A stretch of 7,060 bases of DNA from Bacteroidia bacterium. Lineage in GTDB: Bacteria > Bacteroidota > Bacteroidia > Bacteroidales > UBA932. The notes below the pieces were generated by a model that worked only from the letters and a program-made list of their open reading frames with translations, was not told the origin of the DNA and did not search any database. This document shows, one piece after another, positions 1 to 7,060 of this stretch. How positions within the stretch are numbered: the stretch's first letter is position 1; every line of letters starts with the position of its first letter. The translations under genes were made by a program, and so were the position numbers. Where the stretch lies: contig BNTQ01000117.1 of the NCBI GenBank assembly GCA_025996715.1, forward strand, positions 1 to 7,060. Reading direction: 5' to 3'.

Positions 1-2154
1 GCGGCGTGGGCAATGTTGTTGTTTTATCCTACGCGAGCCGAAAAGAAAGGTAGCGTTTGGCGGCACGTTATACAAGTGCTTATTCTTTGCAGTGCTTTTT
101 ATTTTTTGCGGTTTTTGGTTATTATACTGCCGTCTATTGCTACACAAGCAATCAATATCATTGCCACGTTTGTACTCATTATTCCTATACTTCGTAAATT
201 TCTCATCATTGCTCGCTATTTGACAATAAAAAATGTAAGCCTTGATGACAATGTAAAAAATGCGGACGGCTTTGAACAAACGGAAGAATTGATTGAATTT
301 ACCAATGAAGACGGCGAATTAGTGTCTGTAAATCTCCAATATGAATTTCGGTATAGAGGTCAAAAACGCACAGGGTATGCAAATTTTCTCAATCCATTTC
401 GCGGCACGCTCACCATCGGCACGCCGGGTAGTGGTAAAACTTATGTCAGTTTGGAGGAATTTATGCGGCAATTCATCAGCAGAGGCTATGCTGCGGTGAT
501 TTACGACTTCAAAGACCCCGCATTGAGCAAACTTGCCTATTCTTATCTGCGTGATTATCAAATTGCCACAGGTAAAGCAAGCCCAAAATTCGGCTATATT
601 TCATTCAAAGATTTGAATAAAACTTACCGATGCAACCCGATGAAAGGTATTGCTACCGTTGAGGAAGCAAACAACTTTGCAGAGTTGCTGATGCTGGCAT
701 TGAATAAAACAATGGCAGACAAACAGGGCGATTTCTTTAATGAAAGTGCGAAGTCCTATACAGGTGTTGCCGTTTTTGTTTTGGGTGTTTTGTTTGATGG
801 AAAATATCAATCATTGCCGCATTTGCTCACTATGGTAGGTTGGAAAATCATAGAATTATTTCCTGTTTATGCAATGTTGAGCGTGTTTTACCCTGAATTG
901 AGAAGCACCATCAATACTTTTATGGAAGCGTATGAACAAGGCGCAACCGAACAGTTACAAGGGCAGGTAGCATCGGCACGTATTGGGCTTGCACGCATCA
1001 ACAACCCGCTGCTTTGTTATGTGATGACCGAAGACGAAGAACACCCCGAACAAAACATAAGCCTTGATGTAAATAATCCTAACGACCCTATTGTATTTTG
1101 TATCGGCAACGACCCCGACAAAGATATTATTCTTGGACTTGCCAACAGCGTTTATCTATCTCGGTTAGCGCAGTCTATCAACAAAAAAGGACATCCCACA
1201 CTATTTGGTATAGATGAATTGCCCACCGTTTTTATTAAGGGACTTAACGTGCTTATTGGAACGGCAAGAAGCAATAAAATAGCAGTTTCTTTGGGATTTC
1301 AAGACTATACGCAACTCACGCAAGACTATGGAAAAAATGTAGCGGATGTTGTTATCAGCACCTGCGGCAATGTTATTAGCGGCAGTGTGAAAGGTGATAC
1401 TGCGCATAAGTTGTCAGAAAGTTTTGGCGATAAAAAAGTACTGAAATTAAGTAAGAGTGTTAATGGCGAAGGTGATGTCAATACCACTTACAGCGAGGCA
1501 CGCGAGCGTAAAATTCCGCAAAATGTAATAGAAACACTGTCGATGGGTACATTTGTTGGTAGGGCATTGGACGAATTTACAGTATCTGTTGAGCACAAAG
1601 AATTTCACGGACGTTTCATTATCAACAAAGAGCATAAAAAAATCAAACACAAAATACCCAATTTGCGCAATATGAATGAACGAGAACAAAAAAGGGCAAA
1701 AACAGAGGCACAGATGAAAGTAATGCAGGATGTGCAGATTTTCATCAACGAGGCAGGCGCAGTGGCAAAGCACTATGAGAAATTGCTAAAAGAATACACC
1801 AAAGTCGTGCCACAAAAAGGCAAAGACCAACGTCCCGCTAATGAATTTCAACCGATATGCCTTGAACGTTTTGTAGAAAACCCCGATGATACCGAAGAGC
1901 AAAAACAGTTTACGCTGTGGTTAGAGGAGGCTTATGCTATTGTCAATGATTTTGAGGCATTATCACCTGTTGATGATGTATTGACAAAGGAAGAAAAATT
2001 TATGGCATTGTTAGAAAACGTGTACAATGCAGAAAGTAGCAAAATAAACATAGTGAAAGATTATCGCAAAAAACTTGGACTAATGAATTTAGCGAGCGTT
2101 CAAAAACGCATTCAAGATGAAAATATCAATGTTTATCAGCCGCAAGGCGAATAG
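1..2154 (+). CDS. TraG/VirD4-type conjugative coupling ATPase (T4CP), probably 5'-truncated
   Basis: This is an inner-membrane ATPase that would link the relaxase-bound DNA to the type IV secretion channel and drive its transfer. Numbering runs from the first ATG at base 13 (713 residues). Two hydrophobic segments lie at about 19-41 and 45-67. A Walker A motif, GTPGSGKT, is at 136-143, and Walker B, LFGIDE, is at 397-402. A conserved stretch, TARSNK then GFQD, follows at 417-431, as in the TraD/TraG C-terminal region. The last 150 residues are charged and probably helical. The frame is open to base 1 (codons A-A-W-A before the ATG). Those residues and the following MLLFY read like the end of another membrane helix, and base 13 lacks the A/T-rich leader seen before the other genes. 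I therefore think the true start lies upstream; Bacteroidota homologues often have more than two membrane segments. Stop is TAG at 2152-2154. Family call is firm; the exact subfamily (TraG or MobC-like) is not resolved. Confidence 0.93.
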   Translation, partial: AAWAMLLFYPTRAEKKGSVWRHVIQVLILCSAFYFLRFLVIILPSIATQAINIIATFVLIIPILRKFLIIARYLTIKNVSLDDNVKNADGFEQTEELIEFTNEDGELVSVNLQYEFRYRGQKRTGYANFLNPFRGTLTIGTPGSGKTYVSLEEFMRQFISRGYAAVIYDFKDPALSKLAYSYLRDYQIATGKASPKFGYISFKDLNKTYRCNPMKGIATVEEANNFAELLMLALNKTMADKQGDFFNESAKSYTGVAVFVLGVLFDGKYQSLPHLLTMVGWKIIELFPVYAMLSVFYPELRSTINTFMEAYEQGATEQLQGQVASARIGLARINNPLLCYVMTEDEEHPEQNISLDVNNPNDPIVFCIGNDPDKDIILGLANSVYLSRLAQSINKKGHPTLFGIDELPTVFIKGLNVLIGTARSNKIAVSLGFQDYTQLTQDYGKNVADVVISTCGNVISGSVKGDTAHKLSESFGDKKVLKLSKSVNGEGDVNTTYSEARERKIPQNVIETLSMGTFVGRALDEFTVSVEHKEFHGRFIINKEHKKIKHKIPNLRNMNEREQKRAKTEAQMKVMQDVQIFINEAGAVAKHYEKLLKEYTKVVPQKGKDQRPANEFQPICLERFVENPDDTEEQKQFTLWLEEAYAIVNDFEALSPVDDVLTKEEKFMALLENVYNAESSKINIVKDYRKKLGLMNLASVQKRIQDENINVYQPQGE

Positions 2155-2192
2155 TTTTCTTTTTTTTTTATTCACTTTAATTTTTAATTATT
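2155..2192 (+). promoter_or_regulatory. T-rich intergenic leader of ssb with a T10 run; possible weak promoter
   Basis: These 38 bases separate the coupling ATPase gene from ssb. They contain ten consecutive T (2160-2169) and an A/T-only stretch directly before the ssb ATG. TAGTTTTC at 2152-2159 resembles the Bacteroidota -7 element (TAnnTTTG) except for its last base, but no convincing -33 TTTG element lies at the right distance, so a promoter is only possible. There is no purine-rich Shine-Dalgarno sequence. The A/T-rich, unstructured leader is the usual Bacteroidota arrangement for translation start and supports ATG 2193. The T run follows only a 3-bp hairpin (GCC-GCAA-GGC, 2139-2148), too weak for a standard terminator. 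Confidence 0.3.
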
Positions 2193-2545
2193 ATGCAAAA
2201 AATTTTCATTTCAGGTGCGCTTGGTGCGGATGCTGCAAGCAAAGAAGTTGGCGAGAACATTGCCATCAATTTTAATGTTGCCGTGAACGAAAAACGCGGG
2301 GACAAGGAAGTTACGAGTTGGTATGGTTGCACCCTGTGGCGCCATAAAGACAAAGCGAGTATTGCGCAGTATCTCAAAAAGGGCACGGGCGTTATCATTG
2401 AGGGCACGCCCGAAGTAGAAGTGTGGCTGGGCAAAGAGAAAAACGAGCCGCAAGGACAGATTAAAATCACGGTGCGCGACCTTGATTTTATGAGTGGTAA
2501 CGCCAAGAAAGCGGAACCGCCTATTGAAAACAATTAAAAATAAAA
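2176..2545. repeat. Imperfect A/T-rich inverted repeat flanking ssb (15/17)
   Basis: The 17 bases just before the ssb start (2176-2192) match the reverse complement of 2529-2545, which spans the ssb stop codon, at 15 of 17 positions. Both arms lie immediately upstream of start codons (2193 and 2549). Both are almost pure A/T, so the match may reflect similar A/T-rich leaders rather than a selected repeat. The arms could pair in a transcript around ssb or be a relic of cassette insertion; neither is shown. Confidence 0.3.
2193..2537 (+). CDS. ssb: Single-stranded DNA-binding protein, short form without acidic C-terminal tip
   Basis: This 114-residue protein would bind single-stranded DNA through one OB-fold, protecting DNA during conjugal transfer or element replication. 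SSB-type signatures are visible in order: NFNVAVN at 26-32; TSWYGCTLW at 41-49, matching the conserved T-x-W strand; YLKKGTGVIIEG at 60-71, matching the 'yLkKGs-V-veG' core; and a final strand, IKITVRDLDFM, at 90-100. Only about 14 residues follow the fold, ending in PPIENN. Typical bacterial SSBs have 150-180 residues with a flexible tail ending in an acidic D-D-D-I-P-F-like tip that recruits replication and repair partners; that tip is absent. The gene sits 38 bases after the coupling ATPase and 11 bases before the next ORF, consistent with one transcript. The fold assignment is firm. A dedicated role in transfer is inferred from the neighbours. Confidence 0.9.
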   Translation: MQKIFISGALGADAASKEVGENIAINFNVAVNEKRGDKEVTSWYGCTLWRHKDKASIAQYLKKGTGVIIEGTPEVEVWLGKEKNEPQGQIKITVRDLDFMSGNAKKAEPPIENN

Positions 2546-2548
2546 ACT

Positions 2549-2680
2549 ATGGAAGCACCAGATACAAAACGCATTTACAAAGAATGCCAAACCGTAATAG
2601 CAAAACTCAAACGCCCTATTGAAGATTATGACCGTCAATTAAAGCAATTTGCTATTCCAAACGAGTTTTTTAAAAAGTAG
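2549..2680 (+). CDS. Small hypothetical protein, 43 residues, unrecognised
   Basis: I do not recognise this protein. It begins MEAPDTKRIYKE and ends NEFFKK, has 10 Lys/Arg against 7 Asp/Glu, and shows no signal peptide, membrane segment or Cys/His metal site. Its middle (about 7-34) looks helical and amphipathic. The case for a real gene is its position. The ATG follows an A-rich leader (AATTAAAAATAAAAACT) of the kind used in Bacteroidota, it fills the otherwise empty space between ssb and the giant gene, and its TAG stop lies three bases before the next ATG. It is in the same reading frame as the methylase-helicase downstream, so it could be a separate peptide, an upstream translational coupler, or an N-terminal segment split off by the amber codon. 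Confidence 0.55.
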   Translation: MEAPDTKRIYKECQTVIAKLKRPIEDYDRQLKQFAIPNEFFKK

Positions 2681-2683
2681 ATT

Positions 2684-5600
2684 ATGTCCTACTCCAAAAA
2701 ACAGCACCTACAGCAAAATCTCGCTGTCATCGAGCGTCTTTTTTACCCTCGCGATACCACGCTTAAAACCATTGAATTATTTAAAAGTTACAGCGGTTTT
2801 GGCGGGTTAAAATGCGTTTTGTTGCCCGCAGAGACTGAAGGAGATAAAAAGCATTGGTCAAAACCGGAGTTAGATTTGTTTCCTTTGGTACAGGAATTGC
2901 ACAGCATTATCCGTGAAAATACGGTGAGCGAACAAGAATACAAGCGTTATATGGATAGCATCAAAAACTCGGTGCTCTCGGCGTTTTACACGCCCACAGA
3001 GGTGGTGCAGACCATTGCCCAATCCTTGTCCAATGCGGGCATTACCGCACAGACCATACTTGAGCCATCTGCAGGAGTGGGACAGTTTGTAGCAGATTTC
3101 AAAGGTGTATTTCCGCAAAGTTACGTGGTGGCTTACGAAAAAGACCTTATTACAGGTGAAATTCTGCAACGTTTGTACTCCGATGAAAGGGTGCATATTC
3201 GTGGTTTTGAAACCTCTGCCTACAACAATCATTTTGACCTTGTTACAAGCAATATCCCCTTTGGGGATGTTGCCGTTCCCGACCCCATTTTTGCCACAGG
3301 TGATGCCATTCATCGGCAGGCAGCCCGCAGCGTACATAACTATTTCTTTTTGAAAGGCTTGGACACTGTGCGTGATGGTGGGTTGTTGGCATTTATCACT
3401 TCGCAAGGCGTGGCAGATGCGCCCGGCAACCAGCCCATCCGCGAGTACTTGATGCAGCATAGCGACCTTGTGTCGGCTATTCGTTTGCCCAATAATTTGT
3501 TTAGCGAAAATGCCGGAACTGACGTAGGCAGCGACCTCATAATTTTGCAAAAAAATAGCAAAAAAGCAGACTTGTCCGAGCGCGAAAAGTTGTTCGTTGC
3601 AACCAAACAGACCCGCTCTGCGGGTACAAACATCAATGGCTATATTTACAGAAGTACTAACAACATTATTTTTACCGATAACAAAATAGGTACCGATGCC
3701 TATGGCAAACCCGCTATCCTACTTACACACAGCGGCGGAGTGCAGGGTATTGCAGAAGATTTAGCACAAAAACTTTCACGCGATTTATCGGAAAATTTGA
3801 GCCTTAACTTGTACCGGCAACACGCGCCTGTGCAGAATATAATAGAGCAGCCGAAAATCACGGTAACAGAAGCCCCGCCTGCCCCGCAGGTTGCGCCAAA
3901 AGCGGCACCGCGTCCGCAGGCTGTTCCATCTGTGCCCAAAAAACGGCAAGCCAAATCCTCTGAGCCTTTGCAATCATTACAATTTGACTTATTTGCACAG
4001 CCGCCGCTATCGCCGGAAGAAATTGCCAAAGCAGCGCAGCGCGAAAATATTCCTGCCGATGCCATCAAAGCCCAAGCCGCTGCCACCGCCATTGAATTTA
4101 CAGGCATTTTAACAGGTTATATGCGCACAGGCTCGCTTGTAAAACAAGACGAACAAATAGGCTCACTCTCTACCAACGAAGACGGCGATTTTATGTTCAC
4201 GCCATTGCAATTGAGTGAGGCAGACCGCGCCAAAACAGCGGACTACATTGACCTTCGCGATGCCTACTACACTTTATATGGCAAAGAACAAACCACGCAA
4301 TTAGAAGCCTCTGCAGAGCGCGAGCAACTGAATACTATTTACGACAATTTTGTGCTCAAATATGGTGCGCTCAACAACAAAGTCAATGCGGGTATTATCA
4401 ATTTGGATGCGCAGCGCACCGAAATCCGAGCCATAGAAATAGAACAAAATAAAAATTTTGTCAAAAGCGATATTTTTCAAAAGCCTGTTAGTTTTGCTAC
4501 CAATGTTGAGATTAACACGCCCGAAGATGCGCTATTTGCCTCGCTCAATCTCTTTGGCAACGTGCGAATGGGCTACATTACCGAAAAACTTAATTTACCA
4601 CAAGATGAAATACTAACAAATTTAGAGGGTAAAATTTTCTATAATCCGCTTTGCGAGACACATTACGAAGATGCCGCAAAATTTCTATCGGGCAATATCA
4701 TCCAAAAAATTAGTGAGTTAAATACCTATTCTAATGCTCATTTGGTGGATGGAAAGCCCGATGAATACTTGCAAAAGTCCATATCGGCATTAGAAAAAGT
4801 TATCCCCGAAAAAGTGCCTTTTGAGTTGTTGGATTTCAATTTCGGCGAGCGGTGGCTACCGACAAAGGTATATGCTGACTTTGCAACACATTTGCTCAAG
4901 ACGAAGATTGATATTAAGTATTTGCCTGCCTCCGACACATTTAGTGTGAGTGCAAAAGATGGATATACTCCCGAAATTTACGAAAAATACAATGTCCGCA
5001 CCGCCCATCGCAACTACAACGGCATCAAAATAATGGAATTTGCATTACAGGATACTACGCCCAATCTTAGCAAAACCATTGTACGAAACGGGGAAGATGT
5101 AAAAGTTGCAGACACGGAAAGTATGCAGAAAATTCACGCACTTACGGATGAAATTCGTAGCGAATTTACAACGTGGTTGAGCCGTCAAACCAAAGCAAAA
5201 CAAGATGAAATTACCAACCTTTACAATCAAAAATTCAACTGTTTTGTAAAACCTTCCTACGATGGCTCGCACCAAACCTTACCCAATTTATCTTTTGAAA
5301 AATTTAAGTACAAAGACTTGTACAAAACGCAAAAAGACGCAATATGGATGCTCAAACAGAACGGTGGCGGCGTGATTGACCACGAGGTGGGCGGCGGCAA
5401 AACGCTGATAATGTGCTGCGCTGCGCAAGAAATGAAAAGGCTTGGTACTGCCACTCGTCCTATGATAATTGGCTTAAAAGCCAACATTGCACAAATTGCA
5501 GAAACCTACCGCGATGCCTATCCTAACGCGCGAATTTTGTATCCCGGCAAGGAAGAATTTGGCAAAAACAAACGCGAAACATTTATCAATAAAATCAAAA

Positions 5601-7060
5601 ACAACGATTGGGACGTGGTGATAATGACCCACGAGCAGTTTGGTTTTATACCACAATCGCTTAAAATACAGCGAGATATACTAAATAAAGAATTGTCGGC
5701 AGCCGAAGAAAGCCTTTCTGTAGCCAACGATGGCGACGGTGCAAGCAAAATGCAGTTGCGCAGTTTGGAAATTCGCAAAGAGAATATTGAAGCCAAATTA
5801 GCAAAAATTAATTACAAAATTAACAACAAAAAAGACCCTACGCCGGATTTTCAAGAGTTGGGCATTGACCACGTTTTTGTGGATGAGAGCCATTATTTTA
5901 AAAATCTGATATTTCAAACGCGGCACAATCGTGTGGCGGGTTTGGGCAATCCCGATGGTAGCGAGCGCGCCCTGAATTTGTTGTACGCTACCCGCACCAT
6001 TCAGCAAAAAACGGGCAAAGATTTAGGAGTAACATTGTGTTCGGGCACGCCCATCAGCAACTCGCTCACCGAATTGTACTTGATTTTCAAGTACTTACGT
6101 CCGCAGGCGATGTCGATGCAAAACATTAATTCTTTTGATGCGTGGGCTGCCGTGTATGCCAAAAAAACAGTCGATTATGAATTTTCGGTAACAAGTGAAA
6201 TCAAACAAAAAGAACGTTTCCGGCATTTTATCAAAGTACCCGAATTGGCGGCATTTTACAGCGAAATTACCGATTACAAAACTGCCGATGATATTGGGCT
6301 TGAACGCCCGAAAAAGAACGAAGTTTTGTACAATATCCCACCCTCTCCGCAGCAACAGGAGTTTACGCAAAAGTTGATAGCCTTTGCCAAAGACGGCGAT
6401 GCTACCCGGCTTGGCAGAGCACCGCTTACCGACCGCGAGGAACGCGCAAAGATGCTCATTGCCACCAATTATGCCCGCAAAATGTCGCTCGATATGCGGC
6501 TCATCAGTCCGGCTTTGTATGATGACCATATTGACAATAAAGTTTCGCATTGCGCCGGCAAGATTTTTGAGTATTACAAAAAATTTGACAAGCAAAAAGG
6601 CACACAGTTTGTTTTTTCTGACTTGGGCACTTACAAAAAAGGCGAGTGGAATGTTTATGAGGAATTGAAGCAAAAGTTAATCTACAAGGGTATTCCGGAA
6701 CGTGAAATCCGTTTTGTGCACGAAGCAACCTCTGATAAAAAGCGCGATGAGATGTTCAAAGATATGAACGCAGGCAAAATCCGCGTACTTATTGGCTCTA
6801 CGCAAAAATTGGGTACAGGCGTGAATGCACAAGAACGCGTGGTAACAGTCCACGACTTGGACACGCCCTGGCGCCCATCAGACTTGGAACAGCGGCACGG
6901 ACGGGCAGTGCGCCCAGGCAACGAGGTGGCAAAATTGTACAATAACAACACGGTGGACGTATTTATTTATGCCACCGAACGCACGTTGGACACTTACAAA
7001 TTCAATCTTTTGCAAAACAAACAGTTGTTTATTTCGCAAATCAAAAACAACAAGCCGGGC
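2684..7060 (+). CDS. Giant N6-adenine DNA methylase / SF2 Snf2-like helicase fusion, 3' end outside window
   Basis: The ATG at 2684 opens a frame of 1459 codons with no stop before the right edge. The N-terminal part is a class I methylase: AFYTP-type motif at 100-104; SAM-binding motif [10 protein letters not shown], at 127-135; motif IV, NIPFGD, at 190-195. A Pro/Ala-rich linker follows at about 385-445. The middle contains element-family stretches such as DALFASLN at 615-622 and KFLSGN at 666-671. The helicase part shows a Q-motif glutamine at 883, Walker A HEVGGGKT at 900-907, motif II DESH at 1067-1070, motif [11 protein letters not shown] at 1120-1127, motif V LGTGVN at 1376-1381, and motif [11 protein letters not shown] at 1402-1410 with its arginine fingers. 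No nuclease motif is visible. The start is three bases after the preceding stop, suggesting coupled translation. Related giant proteins are common on Bacteroidota conjugative elements, and P1 DarB has the same two activities. An antirestriction or element-modification role is inference. The C-terminus is missing here. Confidence 0.93.
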   Translation, partial: MSYSKKQHLQQNLAVIERLFYPRDTTLKTIELFKSYSGFGGLKCVLLPAETEGDKKHWSKPELDLFPLVQELHSIIRENTVSEQEYKRYMDSIKNSVLSAFYTPTEVVQTIAQSLSNAGITAQTILEPSAGVGQFVADFKGVFPQSYVVAYEKDLITGEILQRLYSDERVHIRGFETSAYNNHFDLVTSNIPFGDVAVPDPIFATGDAIHRQAARSVHNYFFLKGLDTVRDGGLLAFITSQGVADAPGNQPIREYLMQHSDLVSAIRLPNNLFSENAGTDVGSDLIILQKNSKKADLSEREKLFVATKQTRSAGTNINGYIYRSTNNIIFTDNKIGTDAYGKPAILLTHSGGVQGIAEDLAQKLSRDLSENLSLNLYRQHAPVQNIIEQPKITVTEAPPAPQVAPKAAPRPQAVPSVPKKRQAKSSEPLQSLQFDLFAQPPLSPEEIAKAAQRENIPADAIKAQAAATAIEFTGILTGYMRTGSLVKQDEQIGSLSTNEDGDFMFTPLQLSEADRAKTADYIDLRDAYYTLYGKEQTTQLEASAEREQLNTIYDNFVLKYGALNNKVNAGIINLDAQRTEIRAIEIEQNKNFVKSDIFQKPVSFATNVEINTPEDALFASLNLFGNVRMGYITEKLNLPQDEILTNLEGKIFYNPLCETHYEDAAKFLSGNIIQKISELNTYSNAHLVDGKPDEYLQKSISALEKVIPEKVPFELLDFNFGERWLPTKVYADFATHLLKTKIDIKYLPASDTFSVSAKDGYTPEIYEKYNVRTAHRNYNGIKIMEFALQDTTPNLSKTIVRNGEDVKVADTESMQKIHALTDEIRSEFTTWLSRQTKAKQDEITNLYNQKFNCFVKPSYDGSHQTLPNLSFEKFKYKDLYKTQKDAIWMLKQNGGGVIDHEVGGGKTLIMCCAAQEMKRLGTATRPMIIGLKANIAQIAETYRDAYPNARILYPGKEEFGKNKRETFINKIKNNDWDVVIMTHEQFGFIPQSLKIQRDILNKELSAAEESLSVANDGDGASKMQLRSLEIRKENIEAKLAKINYKINNKKDPTPDFQELGIDHVFVDESHYFKNLIFQTRHNRVAGLGNPDGSERALNLLYATRTIQQKTGKDLGVTLCSGTPISNSLTELYLIFKYLRPQAMSMQNINSFDAWAAVYAKKTVDYEFSVTSEIKQKERFRHFIKVPELAAFYSEITDYKTADDIGLERPKKNEVLYNIPPSPQQQEFTQKLIAFAKDGDATRLGRAPLTDREERAKMLIATNYARKMSLDMRLISPALYDDHIDNKVSHCAGKIFEYYKKFDKQKGTQFVFSDLGTYKKGEWNVYEELKQKLIYKGIPEREIRFVHEATSDKKRDEMFKDMNAGKIRVLIGSTQKLGTGVNAQERVVTVHDLDTPWRPSDLEQRHGRAVRPGNEVAKLYNNNTVDVFIYATERTLDTYKFNLLQNKQLFISQIKNNKPG
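2984..3556 (+). other. N6-adenine methylase domain within the giant protein
   Basis: Residues about 101-291 of the methylase-helicase carry the class I SAM-dependent fold. They run from FYTP (101-104), through the SAM loop E127-F135 and NIPF (190-193), to the strand-rich region with [25 protein letters not shown] and SDLIILQKN. The last group matches the region after motif IV in HsdM-like and element-borne methylases. No separate target-recognition domain can be named from the sequence. Domain edges are approximate. Confidence 0.8.
3836..4018 (+). other. Pro/Ala-rich disordered linker carrying a beta-clamp-like motif
   Basis: Residues about 385-445 of the methylase-helicase are dominated by Pro, Ala, Gln and Lys (for example [16 protein letters not shown]), typical of a flexible tether between domains. 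Near its end lies Q433-F434-D435-L436-F437 (bases 3980-3994), which fits the bacterial sliding-clamp-binding consensus Q-x-(S/D)-L-F. A clamp-binding peptide in a disordered tether is a plausible arrangement, but binding is not shown. The base sequence here is C/G-richer than its surroundings because of the Pro and Ala codons. Confidence 0.65.
5324..6934 (+). other. SF2 Snf2-like helicase/translocase domain within the giant protein
   Basis: Residues about 881-1417 form two RecA-like lobes. Lobe 1 has Q883, Walker A G903-T907, a strand ending VVIMTHEQF, and motif II D1067-H1070, then SGTP (1120-1123) as motif III. A basic, probably coiled-coil insertion (about 990-1055) separates VVIMTHEQF from motif II. 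Lobe 2 has [15 protein letters not shown] and the Q-R-H-G-R-A-V-R motif VI. All residues expected for ATP hydrolysis are present, so the motor is likely active and would move along duplex DNA rather than necessarily unwind it. Confidence 0.85.

Noticed and set aside
2139..2169. Possible intrinsic terminator after the coupling ATPase (GCC-GCAA-GGC hairpin then T run)
   Set aside because: The stem is only 3 bp and 11 bases from the T10 run, crossing the stop codon; too weak to call a terminator, though the T run itself is noted.
2870..3550. Minus-strand open frame of 226 codons inside the methylase domain
   Set aside because: The + strand here encodes conserved methylase motifs (SAM loop, NIPF). 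The antisense product has no recognisable domain and no A/T-rich leader; it is a shadow frame.
3549..3565. A7 and A6 runs as a programmed frameshift site
   Set aside because: The 0 frame continues with conserved sequence on both sides, so no shift is needed; the runs are ordinary Lys/Asn codons.
3700..4107. Minus-strand Cys/Gly/Ala-rich frame of 135 codons
   Set aside because: The odd composition is the reverse complement of the Pro/Ala-rich linker codons on the + strand; it is not a metal-binding protein gene.
6095..6673. Minus-strand open frame of 192 codons inside the helicase domain
   Set aside because: It lies opposite clear helicase coding sequence between motifs III and V, has no family resemblance, and overlaps other antisense frames in the same way.
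2684..7060. Type ISP or type I restriction-modification enzyme
   Set aside because: No nuclease motif is seen at the N-terminus and the methylase precedes the helicase, opposite to type ISP order; no separate hsdS or hsdR gene is present. A nuclease in the unseen C-terminus cannot be excluded.

Overview
The window looks like part of a conjugative or mobilisable element from a Bacteroidota bacterium. The host call rests on three things: the coupling ATPase and the methylase-helicase both resemble proteins typical of Bacteroidota integrative elements; start codons follow A/T-rich leaders with no recognisable Shine-Dalgarno sequence; and base composition is moderate. I cannot place it below phylum from sequence alone. 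No rRNA, tRNA, CRISPR, insertion sequence or attachment site was seen.

All four genes supported here are on the + strand and run almost without gaps. First is a TraG/VirD4-type coupling ATPase (1-2154), whose frame is open to the left edge and which is probably cut there. After a 38-base T-rich gap comes a short OB-fold single-strand DNA-binding protein without the usual acidic tail (2193-2537). Eleven bases later is an unrecognised 43-residue ORF (2549-2680). Three bases after that starts a very large gene (2684 to the right edge, 1459 codons with no stop). It fuses an N-terminal adenine-specific DNA methylase domain to a C-terminal SF2/Snf2-like helicase domain. I translated this frame codon by codon and found no interruption. 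It fills 62% of the window.

The layout suggests one operon. The coupling ATPase would bring the relaxase-DNA complex to the type IV secretion channel. The SSB would coat the transferred single strand, or the strand made during replication of the element. The methylase-helicase would act on element DNA. By architecture it resembles the element-borne and phage-borne methylase-helicase fusions, such as DarB of phage P1, that are linked to protection from host restriction. That role is inference here.

The points most worth a second look are the methylase-helicase itself, a canonical-looking beta-clamp-binding motif (Q-F-D-L-F) in its disordered linker, its NIPF form of methylase motif IV, the single amber codon that separates the 43-residue ORF in frame from the giant gene, and the tail-less SSB.
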